64,000 nucleotides of DNA from Methylocapsa acidiphila B2 (GCF_000427445.1 NZ_KE386496.1:3254504-3318503); one strand, 5' to 3'. Shown: positions 26,911-37,587, counted from the stretch's first letter. The notes: generated by a model from the letters alone, not told the origin. Program-made: numbers and translations.

Positions 26911-27747
26911 ATGTCGAATATCGGCGTCATCGCGATCAACACAGGTTTCGTTCAAGTCAAGAAGCCATTTCTGACAAGAAAAGGCGGCCCGATCGGTAGC
27001 CGCTTGCGCATTCTCCTAAGCGCGGAATTCAGCTCGGACCTTCCCGTGCTCGCCTGGCTGATCTCCCACCCAGAAGGCGACATTCTGATCGACGCCGGAA
27101 TGAGCGCGGGTTGGCTGCGCCCCGACTATCTCGACTCGATCGGCAGTTTTGACGCGTGGCTTACGCGGCGGCTGTGCCGTTTCCAGGTCGAGCCCGGCCA
27201 GTCGATCGGCGCGCAGCTCCCCAAATTTCGCGCGGCGGGGACGCAGGGCCTCCGCGTGTTCATGACCCATCTTCATATCGATCACGTCGATGGGTTGCGC
27301 GAGTTGCAGGGCTGCGAGATCTGGGTCAACGAATCCGAATGGGCGCATCCGTCGGGCGCGCCGAAGGCCCTGCTTGCGCCCTTGACGCCAAGGCGCTTCG
27401 CCTTCGAGCCCGTCGCCGATCCCGTGTTTGACCGCATTTACCCGATCACGCGCGCTGGCGACCTGTTCGTCGCGCCAACGCCCGGCCACACGCCGAACCA
27501 TTGCTCGATCATTCTTCGGCGGGGCGGTTTGTCCTATGTGTTCACCGGCGACGCCATTTATAATCAAAAGCAATTGCTCACTGGCGAATTGGCGGGAGCG
27601 CATGCGAATGCGCGGCTCGCGGCGCGGAGCATTGAACGGCTTGAGGCCTATGCCAAGACGCATCCGACTGTGGTGCTTCCCTCGCATGATCCGGACGCCG
27701 TGAGGCGCTTGGCCGAAGGGGAAATCGCGCCGCTATGGGCGGGTTGA
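26911..27747 (+). CDS. MBL-fold hydrolase, N-acyl homoserine lactonase-like
   Basis: A 278-residue metallo-beta-lactamase-fold enzyme. MTHLHIDHVDGL contains the metal-binding HxHxDH, with a second His in PTPGHTPNH, the bridging Asp in FTGDAIYN, and a C-terminal His in LPSHDPD. This metal set and the LPVLAWLISHPEGDILIDAG start are those of the N-acyl homoserine lactonase/lactone hydrolase group, but other MBL hydrolases share them. AAGGAG 7 bases before ATG 26911 sets the start. It overlaps the TetR gene, which may control it. Confidence 0.82.
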   Translation: MSNIGVIAINTGFVQVKKPFLTRKGGPIGSRLRILLSAEFSSDLPVLAWLISHPEGDILIDAGMSAGWLRPDYLDSIGSFDAWLTRRLCRFQVEPGQSIGAQLPKFRAAGTQGLRVFMTHLHIDHVDGLRELQGCEIWVNESEWAHPSGAPKALLAPLTPRRFAFEPVADPVFDRIYPITRAGDLFVAPTPGHTPNHCSIILRRGGLSYVFTGDAIYNQKQLLTGELAGAHANARLAARSIERLEAYAKTHPTVVLPSHDPDAVRRLAEGEIAPLWAG

Positions 27748-28346
27748 AGCAGAATCGGGGAACAAGATGTTTTCTTGTCCAGGACGACGCCCCGGCCAAG
27801 GCGGCCGGACTGAGAGCGGCGCTCGGGCTTTTCGTCGTTGGCGGCGTCGACGCGACGAGCGTTCGTGACATTGCGGCGGAAAGCGGCTTTTCCAATCCCG
27901 CGATCTTCAAGCATTTCGAAAGTAAGGACGCGCTCGCCCTTTGCCTTTTCGAGCGCTGCTATGCCTGGATGGGCGAGGCTTTCCGCGCCGAGGCCGCGGC
28001 CGCCGGCCCCGGGCCTGAGCAAAAAATCGCGGCCATCGTCGCCTGCGCCTTGCGCCTGATCGAGGAGGATCGCGAGGCGGTCCTTTACGTGCAAGAGAAT
28101 CTGCGGCGCTTTTGGCGCGGGGCCAGCGCCGAGACGAGGCGTTATTCTCTTTTGGGCCAGATACGGGAGTTGGTCGGAGCCCGCGGCGTCTCTCCCGAAG
28201 AGCAAAAGCTACAGGCCTCCGCGATCATCGGCTTTATCGCTCAGCTCGCCCGCGAGGCTTATTTCGATGAATTGCCGGCCCCTGCGCCGGAAATGGAGTC
28301 GCGGGCCAACGCGATCGTGGCGCGAATCTTGAGCCTATTGAAATAA
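27735..28346 (+). CDS. TetR-family transcriptional regulator
   Basis: A 203-residue regulator. The N-terminal helix-turn-helix is clear: LRAALGLFVVGGVDATSVRD, then IAAESGFSNPAIFKHFESKD, followed by a variable ligand-binding domain. TetR proteins generally repress nearby genes until a small ligand binds. The start overlaps the end of the lactonase-like gene by 13 bases, so the two are translationally coupled and the hydrolase is a likely target or the ligand source. Confidence 0.88.
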   Translation: MGGLKQNRGTRCFLVQDDAPAKAAGLRAALGLFVVGGVDATSVRDIAAESGFSNPAIFKHFESKDALALCLFERCYAWMGEAFRAEAAAAGPGPEQKIAAIVACALRLIEEDREAVLYVQENLRRFWRGASAETRRYSLLGQIRELVGARGVSPEEQKLQASAIIGFIAQLAREAYFDELPAPAPEMESRANAIVARILSLLK

Positions 28347-28356
28347 GGCGCGCCGC

Positions 28357-29091
28357 TTATTCCGAATCCACCCCGGCTATGTCTGCGACGATGGCTTCGG
28401 CCGCCGCCTTAGGGTCGTTTGCTTCTGTGATCGGGCGTCCGACGACCAGATAATCCGCCCCTGCGGCGCGCGCGGCGGCCGGCGTCATGGCTCTCTTTTG
28501 GTCGCGGGTCTCCGAGCCGACGGGCCGGATGCCGGGAGTTGCGAGGATCAACTCCGGGCCGAATTTCGCCCGCATGGCTTTGGCTTCCCCGGCAGAGAGG
28601 ATGAGCCCGTGGATTCCGGCCCGCCGCGCTTGCTCCGCCCGGCGCGCGACGAGATCCTTGACTGCGAAAGCATAGCCCGCCTCGCGTAGATCCTGGTCGT
28701 CATAAGAGGTCATCACGGTCACGGCGAGGAGGCGCAGAGGCGTTCCAGCGACACCGGCCATCGCGGCCCCCATTGTTTGGGGATAGGCGTGCACGGTGAG
28801 GAAATCCGCGCCAAGACGCGCCACATTGGCGCAGGCTTTGGTCACCGTGGTCGGGATGTCGTGCAGCTTGAGATCGAGGAAAACCCGCTTGCCGGCGGCG
28901 ACGAGATCCTTGGCGAAGGGGAGGCCGCCGCCATAGGCGAGCTCCATCCCGATCTTGTAGAAGGCGACGCTGTCGCCGAGCCGCTCGACCATCGTCTCGG
29001 CTTCGCGCACGGTCGAAAAATCGAGCGCCGCTATCAGTCTTTGCCGCGCGGGGAGAGACTCGAGGCCCGTGAGGGCGCGGGCCTCGCTCAT
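28357..29091 (-). CDS. pyrF: Orotidine-5'-phosphate decarboxylase
   Basis: A 244-residue TIM-barrel decarboxylase making UMP from OMP. It shows [28 protein letters not shown], the catalytic array [14 protein letters not shown], and the C-terminal [19 protein letters not shown] with the phosphate-binding [10 protein letters not shown] place the start at ATG 29091, which overlaps the stop of the upstream methyltransferase gene (ATGA), indicating translational coupling; the longer frame is merely the overlapping frame of that gene. Confidence 0.95.
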   Translation of the reverse strand: MSEARALTGLESLPARQRLIAALDFSTVREAETMVERLGDSVAFYKIGMELAYGGGLPFAKDLVAAGKRVFLDLKLHDIPTTVTKACANVARLGADFLTVHAYPQTMGAAMAGVAGTPLRLLAVTVMTSYDDQDLREAGYAFAVKDLVARRAEQARRAGIHGLILSAGEAKAMRAKFGPELILATPGIRPVGSETRDQKRAMTPAAARAAGADYLVVGRPITEANDPKAAAEAIVADIAGVDSE

Positions 29092-29963
29092 CGCGGCCGG
29101 CGCTGCTTGTCGCGCTTGGGGAGCCGGCCCAGAAGCCGCAGCGCCGGTTCGAGCCGTACGCCCTGCCGGCGCAAATGCCTCGCCCTGGCCTTCAGGCGAA
29201 ACCTCACTTTTGCGTCTTCGATCTCTTTCATCAAATGGGTCTGCATGTGTCCTGCGCCGGACCTCATGATGCCGATGAAATCCTGCCTTGTCTCCGCCGA
29301 CCCTTGGCGCTGCGAAGCCGCGTCTTGACTTTGCGGCCGATAGATCCAGACGCGCGCCGGCGGCAAGTTCAGCCAGACCGGCGGGGACCCCTCCACGAGA
29401 AAGGTGGGCCCCTTGGCGCGGCCGCGGGGGATCGGCGAAACAGGGCCATAGGTGAATTGAACGAAGCGTCCCGCGGGGGCGAGCAGCGCGAAGCCCTGCC
29501 CCAGAAGGGCGAGCCTTTCCCGCTCTGGCTTCATAAGCAGGGGCAGGCTCGAGACAATGGCGGCGGCCGGTTCGCGAATATGCCCCGCCAAGGTTTCGGC
29601 CAGGCGATAGGCGTCGCCTTGGATGATATGGACGCCGGGAAAGCGCCGCGCGAGCAGGCGGCAAAAGCCTGGGTCGAACTCCACCAAAAAGAGCCGGTCC
29701 GGGGCGACGCCTCGGCGCAAAAGCGCCTCAGTGACCGGGCCGGTGCCCGGCCCGAGCTCAATGATTGGCCCTTCCACGAGCGGATCGACGTAGCGGGCCA
29801 TCATGCGCGCCAGGAACCGGCCGGACGGGGAGACGGCGCCGGCGACCATGGGGTTGTCGAGCCACGATCTGAAGAAACGCGCCTCGTCGGCGATGCGCTC
29901 TTCGATCGGTATGTTGGGCGATGACGCGCTACGAGGGTCCGGACGCGAGGATTGGCTGAGCAA
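29088..29963 (-). CDS. Phospholipid (phosphatidylethanolamine) N-methyltransferase, PmtA type, with C-terminal extension
   Basis: A SAM-dependent methyltransferase of the rhizobial PmtA type, which makes phosphatidylcholine by stepwise methylation of phosphatidylethanolamine at the membrane. It shows [40 protein letters not shown] (the SAM-binding motif I) and the closing [11 protein letters not shown]. Family members end about there, near 200-220 residues; this protein adds some 75 residues, rich in Arg/Gln/Ala, which I do not recognise. The start is TTG 29963. It is coupled to pyrF through a 4-base overlap. Confidence 0.82.
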   Translation of the reverse strand: MLSQSSRPDPRSASSPNIPIEERIADEARFFRSWLDNPMVAGAVSPSGRFLARMMARYVDPLVEGPIIELGPGTGPVTEALLRRGVAPDRLFLVEFDPGFCRLLARRFPGVHIIQGDAYRLAETLAGHIREPAAAIVSSLPLLMKPERERLALLGQGFALLAPAGRFVQFTYGPVSPIPRGRAKGPTFLVEGSPPVWLNLPPARVWIYRPQSQDAASQRQGSAETRQDFIGIMRSGAGHMQTHLMKEIEDAKVRFRLKARARHLRRQGVRLEPALRLLGRLPKRDKQRRPR

Positions 29964-30329
29964 AGGAATGTCCTCGTTCTGGCGAGAGGGTGAAAGTCCC
30001 CGGCGAAAATCGCCGACAATTGGCCCAGCGTCAAGAAACAGTAATGTTTTTGCCGTCCGCCGACGTCAAATTTAGACTAAAATCCGGCTTCCTTTGTTGC
30101 GCTTAAGAGCTGCTCGGCTAATAGATCCTGTAGCATAGCCTCCAGGTCGGAAAGGTCTAAATTTTGAGCCCTAAAGAACGGTCAGTTTTCTGCAAAGCTT
30201 GAAAGGTAAGGCGACTTATTCGTCGCATAAGAGCTGGAATAGTAGGCCGCCCTTTGGGCAAGCCAAGAATACATTTAGGCGACAGTCGGGGCCGCCGATC
30301 TCTTCGTTATGGGTATTGCCATCGAGAAT
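29964..30329. other. Intergenic region, lower GC
   Basis: About 366 bases between the pmtA-like gene start and the cupin gene end. Sequence is more AT-rich than the flanks. I see the upstream region of pmtA and no convincing gene. Confidence 0.4.
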
Positions 30330-30815
30330 CTATTTTGGCTTCGGCCAATAGCCTTCTGGAGAGCCAGGCGCCTTTATTTGTGTGGTCTCCACAGGCCCGA
30401 TCCCGACGATCTGCACGATCGTCTCCTCATCCCCGGCGCCGTCCCAATGAACGCCGCCGGCGGGATGCAGCACGTAAGAACCCGCCGCCACTGGCCTCGC
30501 TTTGTTGAAATCGAGTTCCTCGCCAGTGCCGTTCCACCAGGTGCCCTTGATCACGGTCGCATGGCGGTCCTGTGAATGGAAATGCGGATTGGAATGAAAG
30601 CCCGGCGGGAACTTGATGCGGATGACATAGACGCCAGGTTTTGAAGGATCGCCAAAGAGAACCGCCTGCTGCATGCCGACCTCAAACGGGCTTTTGAAGG
30701 GGACGTTTTCCGGCGGCAAATAGATGAAATCCTTATTGGTTTCGGCGGTAACCGGCAAACCCGTCATCAGCGCAACGGCAATGGCGCCGCCGAATATCGC
30801 TTTCCCGAGCTTCAT
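30330..30815 (-). CDS. Exported cupin-domain protein
   Basis: A 161-residue protein with a signal peptide (KLGKAIFGGAIAVALMTGLP, cleavage after VTAET) and one cupin barrel. The motif FHSNPHFHSQDRHATVIKGTW carries the metal-binding His triad and Glu/Gln positions typical of cupin motif 1, and PAGGVHWDGAG holds the His of motif 2. ATG 30815 is chosen because GGAGG lies 8 bases ahead. Similar exported single-cupin proteins are of unknown function; enzymatic or sensory roles are possible. Confidence 0.82.
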   Translation of the reverse strand: MKLGKAIFGGAIAVALMTGLPVTAETNKDFIYLPPENVPFKSPFEVGMQQAVLFGDPSKPGVYVIRIKFPPGFHSNPHFHSQDRHATVIKGTWWNGTGEELDFNKARPVAAGSYVLHPAGGVHWDGAGDEETIVQIVGIGPVETTQIKAPGSPEGYWPKPK

Positions 30816-31384
30816 GATGATCCCCTCCATCCTCGCCTCCCCACATCCATTTCGGGAGCGGAAATTTGAATATCTTCCTATTCAATCTATAAAACAAGTA
30901 TATTATTGGGTTAAGAATAACTTAGGCGACGACTTGGGGCGCCTGACCATTGCCGTCCCCGAAAGCGCGAATCGAGTTGTAGTCGCTTGTCGCAGCCGAA
31001 AGAGCCATAGCGATTGGGGATGTTTGATAGATGACCTGGACCGCGGCATTGAACTGACGGATGCTGCTTTCTGCCTTCACTCACTTATCGGCGGCCGCTC
31101 ATTCTGGCCTGCGAGGTCGGGGGAAGCTTTGGCGTCGGCTTCAGCGACCTATTGCACGAGTGATGCGCTCGTTAGATCAACCGCCGCTCACGCAGTCGCG
31201 CCTCAGTCAATGTGACCGCTCAAGCCTTGGCGATGAGCGCCTCGAGCGCGGCTGTCATTCGTCCTTCGCCTTCCGTAATCAACGCGCTCATAATAATTGG
31301 CGAAGTGACCACATCCAGTTGGCTCGAGTGCGTTCGAGCCACGCCCGTTGCTGCCGGTGGGCCGCCGAATCGGCGGGACCAGCT
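30816..31384. other. Intergenic region of low coding quality
   Basis: About 570 bases between the cupin gene and dnaJ. A frame on the plus strand (30724-31215) is open but overlaps the cupin gene and has no family features. I see no tRNA or other RNA gene. The stretch may be decayed coding sequence. Confidence 0.4.
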
Positions 31385-32509
31385 TCATTGACTGCTCAGA
31401 TTCTCGAAAAAATCCTTCATCTTGGTAAAAAAGCCCGCCGATTCCGGATGTGTCTTATGCGAGGACAACGAGTCGAATTCGGCGAGCAGCTCGCGTTGCT
31501 TCTTGGTCAGGTTCTGCGGCGTCTCCACCGTCACCTGAATATAGAGATCGCCGATGTCGCGCGACCTCAGCACGGGCATTCCCTTGTATTTCAGCTTGAA
31601 TTGCTTGCCGGACTGCGTTCCCTCGGGAATCTTGACCGTGGCCATGCCGCCGTCGATCGTATGAACCTCGACCTCGCCGCCGAGCGCCGCCTGGACCATC
31701 GAAATCGGCACGCGGCAAAAGAGATCGGCCCCGTCGCGCTGAAAATAGGGATGCGGCTTGGCAGAGACGAAAATGTAAAGATCGCCGGCTGGCCCGCCCC
31801 TTGTGCCGGCCTCGCCCTCGCCGCTGAGCCTGATGCGCGTGCCGTCCTCAACGCCGGGCGGAATATTGACCGAGAGGCTGCGGTCGCGGGTGACGCGTCC
31901 CGAGCCGCCGCAGGGCGCGCAGGGATCGTCTATGATCTCGCCGCGCCCATGACAGGCCGGGCAGGCCCGCTCGATCGCAAAAAAGCCCTGCTGCGCCCGG
32001 ACCCGTCCATGGCCGGCGCAGGTGTGGCAGGTGCGCGGCTTGGCGCCGGGCTTCGCGCCGGAGCCGGAGCAGGCTTCGCAAGCCACGGAGGTGGGCAGGG
32101 TCAGGGACGCGGTCTTGCCGCTGAACGCCTCTTCAAGAGTGATTTCCATATTGTAGCGCAGGTCGGAGCCGCGCCCCGCGCCATTGCGGCCGCCGCGCCG
32201 GCCGCCCATGACGTCGCCGAAGAGATCGTCGAAAATATCCGCCATGGAAGCGGCGAAGCCCTCGCCGCCTCCGAAGCCTCCTTGCTCGAATGCGGCATGG
32301 CCATAACGATCATAGGCCGCGCGCTTTTGCGCGTCGGACAGGGTCTGATAGGCTTCGTTCAGCTCCTTGAATCGATGCTCGGCCTCTGAATCGCCGGGAT
32401 TACGGTCGGGATGGCAATCCATCGCCGCCTTGCGGAAGGCGGACTTCATCTCGACTTCCGTGCATGTCTTGGAAACGCCGAGAATTTCGTAAAAATCGCG
32501 TTTGCTCAT
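31385..32509 (-). CDS. dnaJ: Chaperone DnaJ
   Basis: A 374-residue type I Hsp40. The J domain begins [20 protein letters not shown] and holds the HPD motif in [11 protein letters not shown] Gly/Phe-rich linker follows, then four zinc-binding CxxCxGxG repeats ([32 protein letters not shown]), the C-terminal substrate domain and the final ENLSSQ. It stimulates the DnaK ATPase and hands over unfolded proteins. The start ATG is at 32509. It lies downstream of dnaK but with a 523-base gap, longer than usual for a dnaKJ operon. Confidence 0.96.
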   Translation of the reverse strand: MSKRDFYEILGVSKTCTEVEMKSAFRKAAMDCHPDRNPGDSEAEHRFKELNEAYQTLSDAQKRAAYDRYGHAAFEQGGFGGGEGFAASMADIFDDLFGDVMGGRRGGRNGAGRGSDLRYNMEITLEEAFSGKTASLTLPTSVACEACSGSGAKPGAKPRTCHTCAGHGRVRAQQGFFAIERACPACHGRGEIIDDPCAPCGGSGRVTRDRSLSVNIPPGVEDGTRIRLSGEGEAGTRGGPAGDLYIFVSAKPHPYFQRDGADLFCRVPISMVQAALGGEVEVHTIDGGMATVKIPEGTQSGKQFKLKYKGMPVLRSRDIGDLYIQVTVETPQNLTKKQRELLAEFDSLSSHKTHPESAGFFTKMKDFFENLSSQ

Positions 32510-33032
32510 CTTTCGTCGCGTTCCGATTCCTGCGCTCAAATCTCAGCGTTTCAAGTATATTCTCGCCGAGCGGACCCAATATCCGATCTACCAGAATATG
32601 CTTGGGGCGCCTCGCCTGCGTCCGCTAAAAGCGCGTTCCGATTGGATCGATCCGAGTCCAACCGAGAGAGCGCGCTCTGGATCAATAAGCAAATTTCATG
32701 CGTCGCGGGGCGCGACGCAAGATCCCCTTGCGCATAAGCGGCCAGGGCTCGCAACGCAAGAGACCGAACCTTACAAGCCGGCGCGCGCTCGAGCGAGATG
32801 AGAAAAGATGCGCCCGGCTTTTCCGCGGAAATCGCCGTTCTCGCTTTGAAAGCCGATCAAGATGCAGCATCCATCCTAATGCATCGTGATCGTCGGCCCA
32901 GGCCCGATTGACGCCGCGAATTCAAATGGAATCGGGCGCAGCCGCCCGGAGAGATCCCGGCGGAGCGCCCGATTTTCACGCAGCGCCGCGCCGAAGCGCG
33001 CCTGCAGTCTTCACGCGCGACGGCGTCGGGCG
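32510..33032. other. Gap between dnaK and dnaJ
   Basis: A 523-base gap in which neither strand shows a convincing gene. It contains a palindrome-like TTGGATCGATCC at about 32640 and could hold a separate dnaJ promoter. Confidence 0.4.
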
Positions 33033-34940
33033 TCAGGCCGATTTTTTCTTGTCGTCCGGGCCGACTTCCTTGAAATCGGCGTCGATCACGTCGTCCTTCG
33101 GCTCGGCATGGGCTGCGCCTTCGCCGCCGCCCTCGCCCTGGGCCTTATAGAGCGACTCGCCGAGCTTCATGGAGGCCTGGGCCAAGTCGTTTGTTTTGGC
33201 CGTGATTGCTTCCGCGTCGTCGCCCTCGAGGGCTGTCCTCAAGGCGGCGACAGCGGATTCGATCGCGCTCTTGTCGGCGTCGGAGACCTTGCTCCCATAG
33301 TCGGCGAGAGACTTCTCGGCCGTGTGGATCATGGCCTCGGCGTGGTTCTTGGCGTCGACGAGCTCGCGGCGCTTCTTGTCCTCGGCCGCATGCGACTCGG
33401 CCTCCTTCACCATCTTGTCGATCTCGCTGTCGCTGAGCCCGCCCGAAGCCTGGATCCGGATCTGCTGCTCCTTGTTGGTCGCCTTGTCCTTGGCGGTGAC
33501 ATTGACGATGCCATTGGCGTCGATGTCGAAGGTGACCTCGATCTGGGGCACGCCGCGCGGCGCCCCCGGAATGCCGACGAGATCGAATTGGCCGAGCAGC
33601 TTGTTGTCGGCCGCCATCTCGCGCTCGCCCTGGAACACCCGGATGGTGACCGCCGTCTGGTTGTCCTCCGCAGTCGAGAAGACCTGGCTCTTCTTGGTCG
33701 GGATCGTGGTGTTGCGGTCGATCAGGCGGGTGAACACGCCGCCAAGAGTCTCGATGCCGAGCGACAGAGGCGTCACGTCGAGCAGCAGGACGTCCTTGAC
33801 GTCGCCCTGCAGCACGCCGGCCTGGACCGCCGCGCCGATCGCCACGACCTCGTCCGGATTGACGCCCTTATGGGGCTCCTTGCCGAAGAAGTTCTTCACG
33901 ATCTCTTGCACCTTCGGCATGCGGGTCATGCCGCCGACCAGAACGACCTCGTTGATCTCGCCGGCCGTCAGCCCGGCGTCCTTCAAGGCCTTGCGGCAGG
34001 GCTCGACCGTCTTTTGAATCAGGTCGTCGACCAAAGCTTCGAATTTCGCGCGCGTGAGTTTCAGCGCGAGATGCTTCGGTCCGGCCGCGTCTGCCGTGAT
34101 ATAGGGCAGGTTGATCTCGGTTTGCGTGGCCGAGGACAATTCGATCTTGGCCTTTTCCGCGGCTTCCTTGAGCCTTTGCAGGGCGAGCTTGTCCCGCTTC
34201 AGGTCGATGCCGTTCTCCTTCTTGAACTCATCGGCGAGATATTCGACGAGGCGGGTGTCGAAATCCTCGCCGCCGAGGAAGGTGTCGCCATTGGTCGACT
34301 TCACCTCGAAAACGCCGTCGCCAATCTCGAGGATCGAGATGTCGAACGTGCCGCCGCCGAGATCGTAGACCGCGATGACGCCCGATCCTTTTTTGTCGAG
34401 GCCATAGGCGAGAGCCGCGGCTGTCGGCTCGTTGATGATGCGAAGGACCTCGAGCCCGGCGATCTTGCCGGCGTCCTTGGTCGCTTGTCGCTGCGCGTCG
34501 TTGAAATAAGCGGGCACGGTGATCACCGCCTGGCTCACCGGCTGGCCGAGATAGGCTTCGGCGGTCTCTTTCATCTTTTGCAGGATGAAGGCGGAGATTT
34601 GCGACGGGGAATATTGCTTGCCGTCGGCCTCGACCCAGGCGTCGCCATTGGACGCTCTAATGATCTTATAGGGCACGAGGCCCATGTCCTTCTTGGTCAT
34701 CGGATCGTCAAAGGTCCGCCCGATGAGCCGCTTGATCGCGAAAAATGTTCTTTCCGGATTCGTGACGCCTTGGCGCTTGGCCGGCTGCCCGACGAGCCGC
34801 TCTCCATCGTCCGTGAAAGCGACGATCGAAGGCGTCGTGCGAGCTCCCTCGGCGTTCTCGATGACCTTCGGCGTCGCGCCCTCCATGACCGCCACGCAGG
34901 AATTGGTGGTGCCGAGGTCGATTCCGATAACTTTACCCAT
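33033..34940 (-). CDS. dnaK: Chaperone DnaK (Hsp70)
   Basis: A 635-residue Hsp70. The ATPase domain begins [20 protein letters not shown], with [38 protein letters not shown] and [13 protein letters not shown]. The substrate domain includes [18 protein letters not shown]. The C-terminus ends in the acidic [11 protein letters not shown] tail typical of alphaproteobacterial DnaK. The start ATG is at 34940; the ORF extends upstream without a canonical start. It folds nascent and damaged proteins together with DnaJ and GrpE. Confidence 0.97.
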   Translation of the reverse strand: MGKVIGIDLGTTNSCVAVMEGATPKVIENAEGARTTPSIVAFTDDGERLVGQPAKRQGVTNPERTFFAIKRLIGRTFDDPMTKKDMGLVPYKIIRASNGDAWVEADGKQYSPSQISAFILQKMKETAEAYLGQPVSQAVITVPAYFNDAQRQATKDAGKIAGLEVLRIINEPTAAALAYGLDKKGSGVIAVYDLGGGTFDISILEIGDGVFEVKSTNGDTFLGGEDFDTRLVEYLADEFKKENGIDLKRDKLALQRLKEAAEKAKIELSSATQTEINLPYITADAAGPKHLALKLTRAKFEALVDDLIQKTVEPCRKALKDAGLTAGEINEVVLVGGMTRMPKVQEIVKNFFGKEPHKGVNPDEVVAIGAAVQAGVLQGDVKDVLLLDVTPLSLGIETLGGVFTRLIDRNTTIPTKKSQVFSTAEDNQTAVTIRVFQGEREMAADNKLLGQFDLVGIPGAPRGVPQIEVTFDIDANGIVNVTAKDKATNKEQQIRIQASGGLSDSEIDKMVKEAESHAAEDKKRRELVDAKNHAEAMIHTAEKSLADYGSKVSDADKSAIESAVAALRTALEGDDAEAITAKTNDLAQASMKLGESLYKAQGEGGGEGAAHAEPKDDVIDADFKEVGPDDKKKSA

Positions 34941-35308
34941 GTTCAATCTTCCTTTCGATCCGCAAGACCACCGGACCCCGAAGCGATCCGGCTCATGGGC
35001 GGACGGATTGCCGCCCGGTCCCCGACTGCGTTCAAATTGGTGTCGCCGCGCGCGAACGCAAGATGGCCGCCTGATAAGATGGCCCCTATATAAGGGGAGG
35101 ATCAAGCGGCGCAAGGCGAAGCCGCCAGGGGACGTCGCGGAAGGCTTGTGCAGTTCGCTTCATTTTGCAGCGCTGAGGGCCGGCCTCTTTGAAGTTCTGG
35201 CGCGACGCCGCGAACCATGCGATTTTCCGCCGCGCGGGCTCGTCGCCATCCTCAGGCGTGGAGAGGCGAGCATCGACGCAGCGGTCCCAGGTTCGAGCGG
35301 GCTTTCCA
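34941..35308. other. Divergent promoter region between dnaK and the exported protein
   Basis: About 368 bases that hold the heat-shock promoter candidate for dnaK and the upstream region of the rightward gene. No further gene seen. Confidence 0.4.
35086..35117 (-). promoter_or_regulatory. Candidate heat-shock (RpoH/sigma32) promoter for dnaK
   Basis: On the minus strand CTTG(CGC) is followed after 11 bases by CCCCTTATAT, close to the sigma32 pattern CTTGAAA-N11-17-CCCCATNT. It is some 140 bases upstream of the dnaK start, a usual distance in this group. The last three bases of the -35 element differ from the consensus. Confidence 0.5.
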
Positions 35309-36166
35309 TTGAGACATGTTTTTCCGGCCGCGATCCTCGCTTTGATTTCCGTCTCGTCTTTGGCGCGCGCTCAATTGATGCTGCCTGGCGCCTTGCAGGC
35401 GCCCCCTGCCGGATCGGAAACCCCGGGTTCGGATAGAGGCGCCGCTCCGGCGCCGCCGAAGCCGATCGGGCTGAAGCCGCCGACGGACGCCTCCGTCATC
35501 GGGCGGGATCTCTTGCGCGACGGATCGAGCGGGCTCATCGCCTTTCAGAGGGGTGCCGCGAAGGATCTTCAAATCACTCATCTCGTCCTTGCAGGAGCGG
35601 CGATCTCGAGTCCGAGCGAGGATTGCCGCGTCGAGGTTGTCGCCGCGACCCCGATCGAGGCGAAATTCATAGGCCTCCCAAATGGCCTCGCGCGTTACGA
35701 GGTCGCCGTCGAAGCTTGTCCTTTCTCGCTCGAGCTTCTGGACGGAGCGGTTCTGGTGGCGCGCGAGCAGGGCGCTTGCGACTTCGCGGCCGCCGATTGC
35801 CGCGCCGATCCGGCCGGCTTCTGGGGGCCGGCCGCCGAATCCATCGACGCCGCGCAAATCAAGCAATTGGAGCGCGCCCGCGGCCAGGCCGAAGCCAATA
35901 TGCGGGCGAATTTTCGCGTCTTGCTGAAGAGCGCGGGAAAGGACAAGGCGGCGATCAAGAGGATCGCCGGCGAGCAGGCCGGTTTCTCATCACAGCGGGA
36001 GATGATCTGCCGCAATTACCGCCAGGAGGACGCGCATGGCTTTTGCGCGCTGCGAATGACCCAAGCGCGCGCGCTCGCGCTCGAGGCCGCGTTTAATCGC
36101 AAAGGCGAGGCGCAAGCAGGCGAGAATTCGGCAAAGGCCGAGGGCAAGCGGAAACCGAAGCTTTAG
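35309..36166 (+). CDS. Uncharacterised exported protein
   Basis: About 285 residues. From a TTG at 35309 the sequence gives a signal peptide (LRHVFPAAILALISVSSLAR, cleaved near ARAQ), then a Pro-rich linker and a mixed domain with Cys pairs (EDCRVEVV, EACPFSLELL, GACDFAAADCRADPAGFWGP). A C-terminal helical region (QLERARGQAEANMRANFRVL, then REMICRNYRQEDAHGFCALR) recalls LprI-like exported proteins. The ORF runs upstream to 35189, but without a better start. Function unknown. Its stop overlaps the convergent stop of the PepSY gene (shared TTAG). Confidence 0.65.
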   Translation: MRHVFPAAILALISVSSLARAQLMLPGALQAPPAGSETPGSDRGAAPAPPKPIGLKPPTDASVIGRDLLRDGSSGLIAFQRGAAKDLQITHLVLAGAAISSPSEDCRVEVVAATPIEAKFIGLPNGLARYEVAVEACPFSLELLDGAVLVAREQGACDFAAADCRADPAGFWGPAAESIDAAQIKQLERARGQAEANMRANFRVLLKSAGKDKAAIKRIAGEQAGFSSQREMICRNYRQEDAHGFCALRMTQARALALEAAFNRKGEAQAGENSAKAEGKRKPKL

Positions 36167-37440
36167 TCCAGGCGCGGCGGCGCGAGCGCCGCCGGGCTCG
36201 GCCAGGTCGCGGCTGCCTCGACGTTCGCGGGCAGAGGGCTGCGCGCCGCGGCAGCGCGCCGGGCGCAGCGCTTTTTCCACCAAATATAGACACCGGTCGC
36301 CGACAGCATCGTGATCGCGAGGCCCAGGACGCAAACGAAGATTCGGTAAGGCATGCCGAACACATTGGCCATGTGCAGAGCATAGAGCCAGGATGTGACC
36401 GTGGCGCCGCTTTGCCGCCCAGTCGGTAGATCAACCGAGCGGAGCGCGCCGGTCTCGCTATCGATAAGCACGCTCGTGTCGCCGCCGCGCGTGGCGACGT
36501 CGAGGCTGCTGTGCGCGCTATAGCCGTAGAAGCCGAGGGATGCGATGTAATTCAGTCCTGACGCGTGATCGATGGCGAATCCATGCAGCGCGGCTTGCTC
36601 GGCTAGGAGGCGTTCTCCTGTCTCCTGCGCCGTCCGCCAATCGAGGCGGGGCTCTTCGATCAATCGCGGCGGCGAATTGAAGTAGACGGCCCAGGGCGAC
36701 TCTCCGCCGAATACTCCCCATGTCGCCCATATATAGACCGGCTTGACGTTCATCATGACGCTCGACCAGGCGAAGATGAGCAACATGGGCCAGAGCCAGA
36801 GTCCCCCGGCGCGGTGAAGGTCGAAGTTCACGCGAAAGAAACCCGCGCGCGTCTTGACCAGCCAGGACGGCTTCCAGCGCCGCCAAAAGGCAGTGAGTGC
36901 GATTGGCAGCGTGAGATAGAAGCCGTTGAAGCAATCGAGCGTCCAAATGATGGCTGCTATGCCCAAAATCCACATGCCGGTCGGGCCGAGGGCCAGCTCC
37001 CAATGGATCCTATAGATAAAGGGCATCAGGTTGATCCAACCTTCGGAAATGTCGCCGCGCATGCGCTTGCCCAAGGCCTCGCCGGTCCACGGATCGAGAA
37101 AAATCTGGTTGAAGCCAAGCGCATAGGCTTCTCCGGTCGTTGGGTCCTTGCGTGGGCTGACTTCGACGGCGATCTGGTCCGGCAGGGAATCGTAGACGCC
37201 TTCGACACGGGCCTGCGGGGCGAAGGCCTCCGCACGTTCCGCGAGAGTCGCCAGATCGAGCCGCGACGCGCCAGGATGGGGCTGGGCGAAAAGTTGCGGG
37301 CTGATTAGCCGCTCCAATTCCGTATTAAAGGCGAGCAGGCTGCCGGTGAGGCCGACGATGACGAGAAACCCCGCCAGCGCAAGGCCGGTCCAGCGATGTA
37401 GCCAGACGAAAAAATGGCGGATCTGGACATTCAGCTGCAT
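36163..37440 (-). CDS. PepSY-associated membrane protein (PiuB-like, iron-siderophore reductase family)
   Basis: A 425-residue membrane protein with about four helices; the first is FVWLHRWTGLALAGFLVIVG, and the last pair contains LHMANVFGMPYRIFVCVLGL. Conserved His in HRWTG, YRIHWEL, FDLHRAGGLW and ALHMA are typical of this PepSY-TM family and probably bind heme. These proteins often accompany TonB siderophore receptors and are proposed to reduce ferric siderophores at the inner membrane. Upstream lies only the remnant of such a receptor gene. Confidence 0.85.
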   Translation of the reverse strand: MQLNVQIRHFFVWLHRWTGLALAGFLVIVGLTGSLLAFNTELERLISPQLFAQPHPGASRLDLATLAERAEAFAPQARVEGVYDSLPDQIAVEVSPRKDPTTGEAYALGFNQIFLDPWTGEALGKRMRGDISEGWINLMPFIYRIHWELALGPTGMWILGIAAIIWTLDCFNGFYLTLPIALTAFWRRWKPSWLVKTRAGFFRVNFDLHRAGGLWLWPMLLIFAWSSVMMNVKPVYIWATWGVFGGESPWAVYFNSPPRLIEEPRLDWRTAQETGERLLAEQAALHGFAIDHASGLNYIASLGFYGYSAHSSLDVATRGGDTSVLIDSETGALRSVDLPTGRQSGATVTSWLYALHMANVFGMPYRIFVCVLGLAITMLSATGVYIWWKKRCARRAAAARSPLPANVEAAATWPSPAALAPPRLD

Positions 37441-37587
37441 AGGGCTCGCCTCCTCGCGGCCGAGGACCGCGCGGCTCGGTCCTCGGCAATTGCTGCAGAA
37501 GACGTGGCTTACGCCCGGCCTCCGCCAAAGCGACCTGCGACAAAAGCGCGTGGGAGGCTCCCGTTTTGGCGGTCCCGCGCGCGAGCT

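Noticed and set aside
32886..35093. 735-codon plus-strand frame across dnaK
   Set aside because: Antisense shadow of dnaK, which has full Hsp70 features; such long antisense frames are common in GC-rich DNA.
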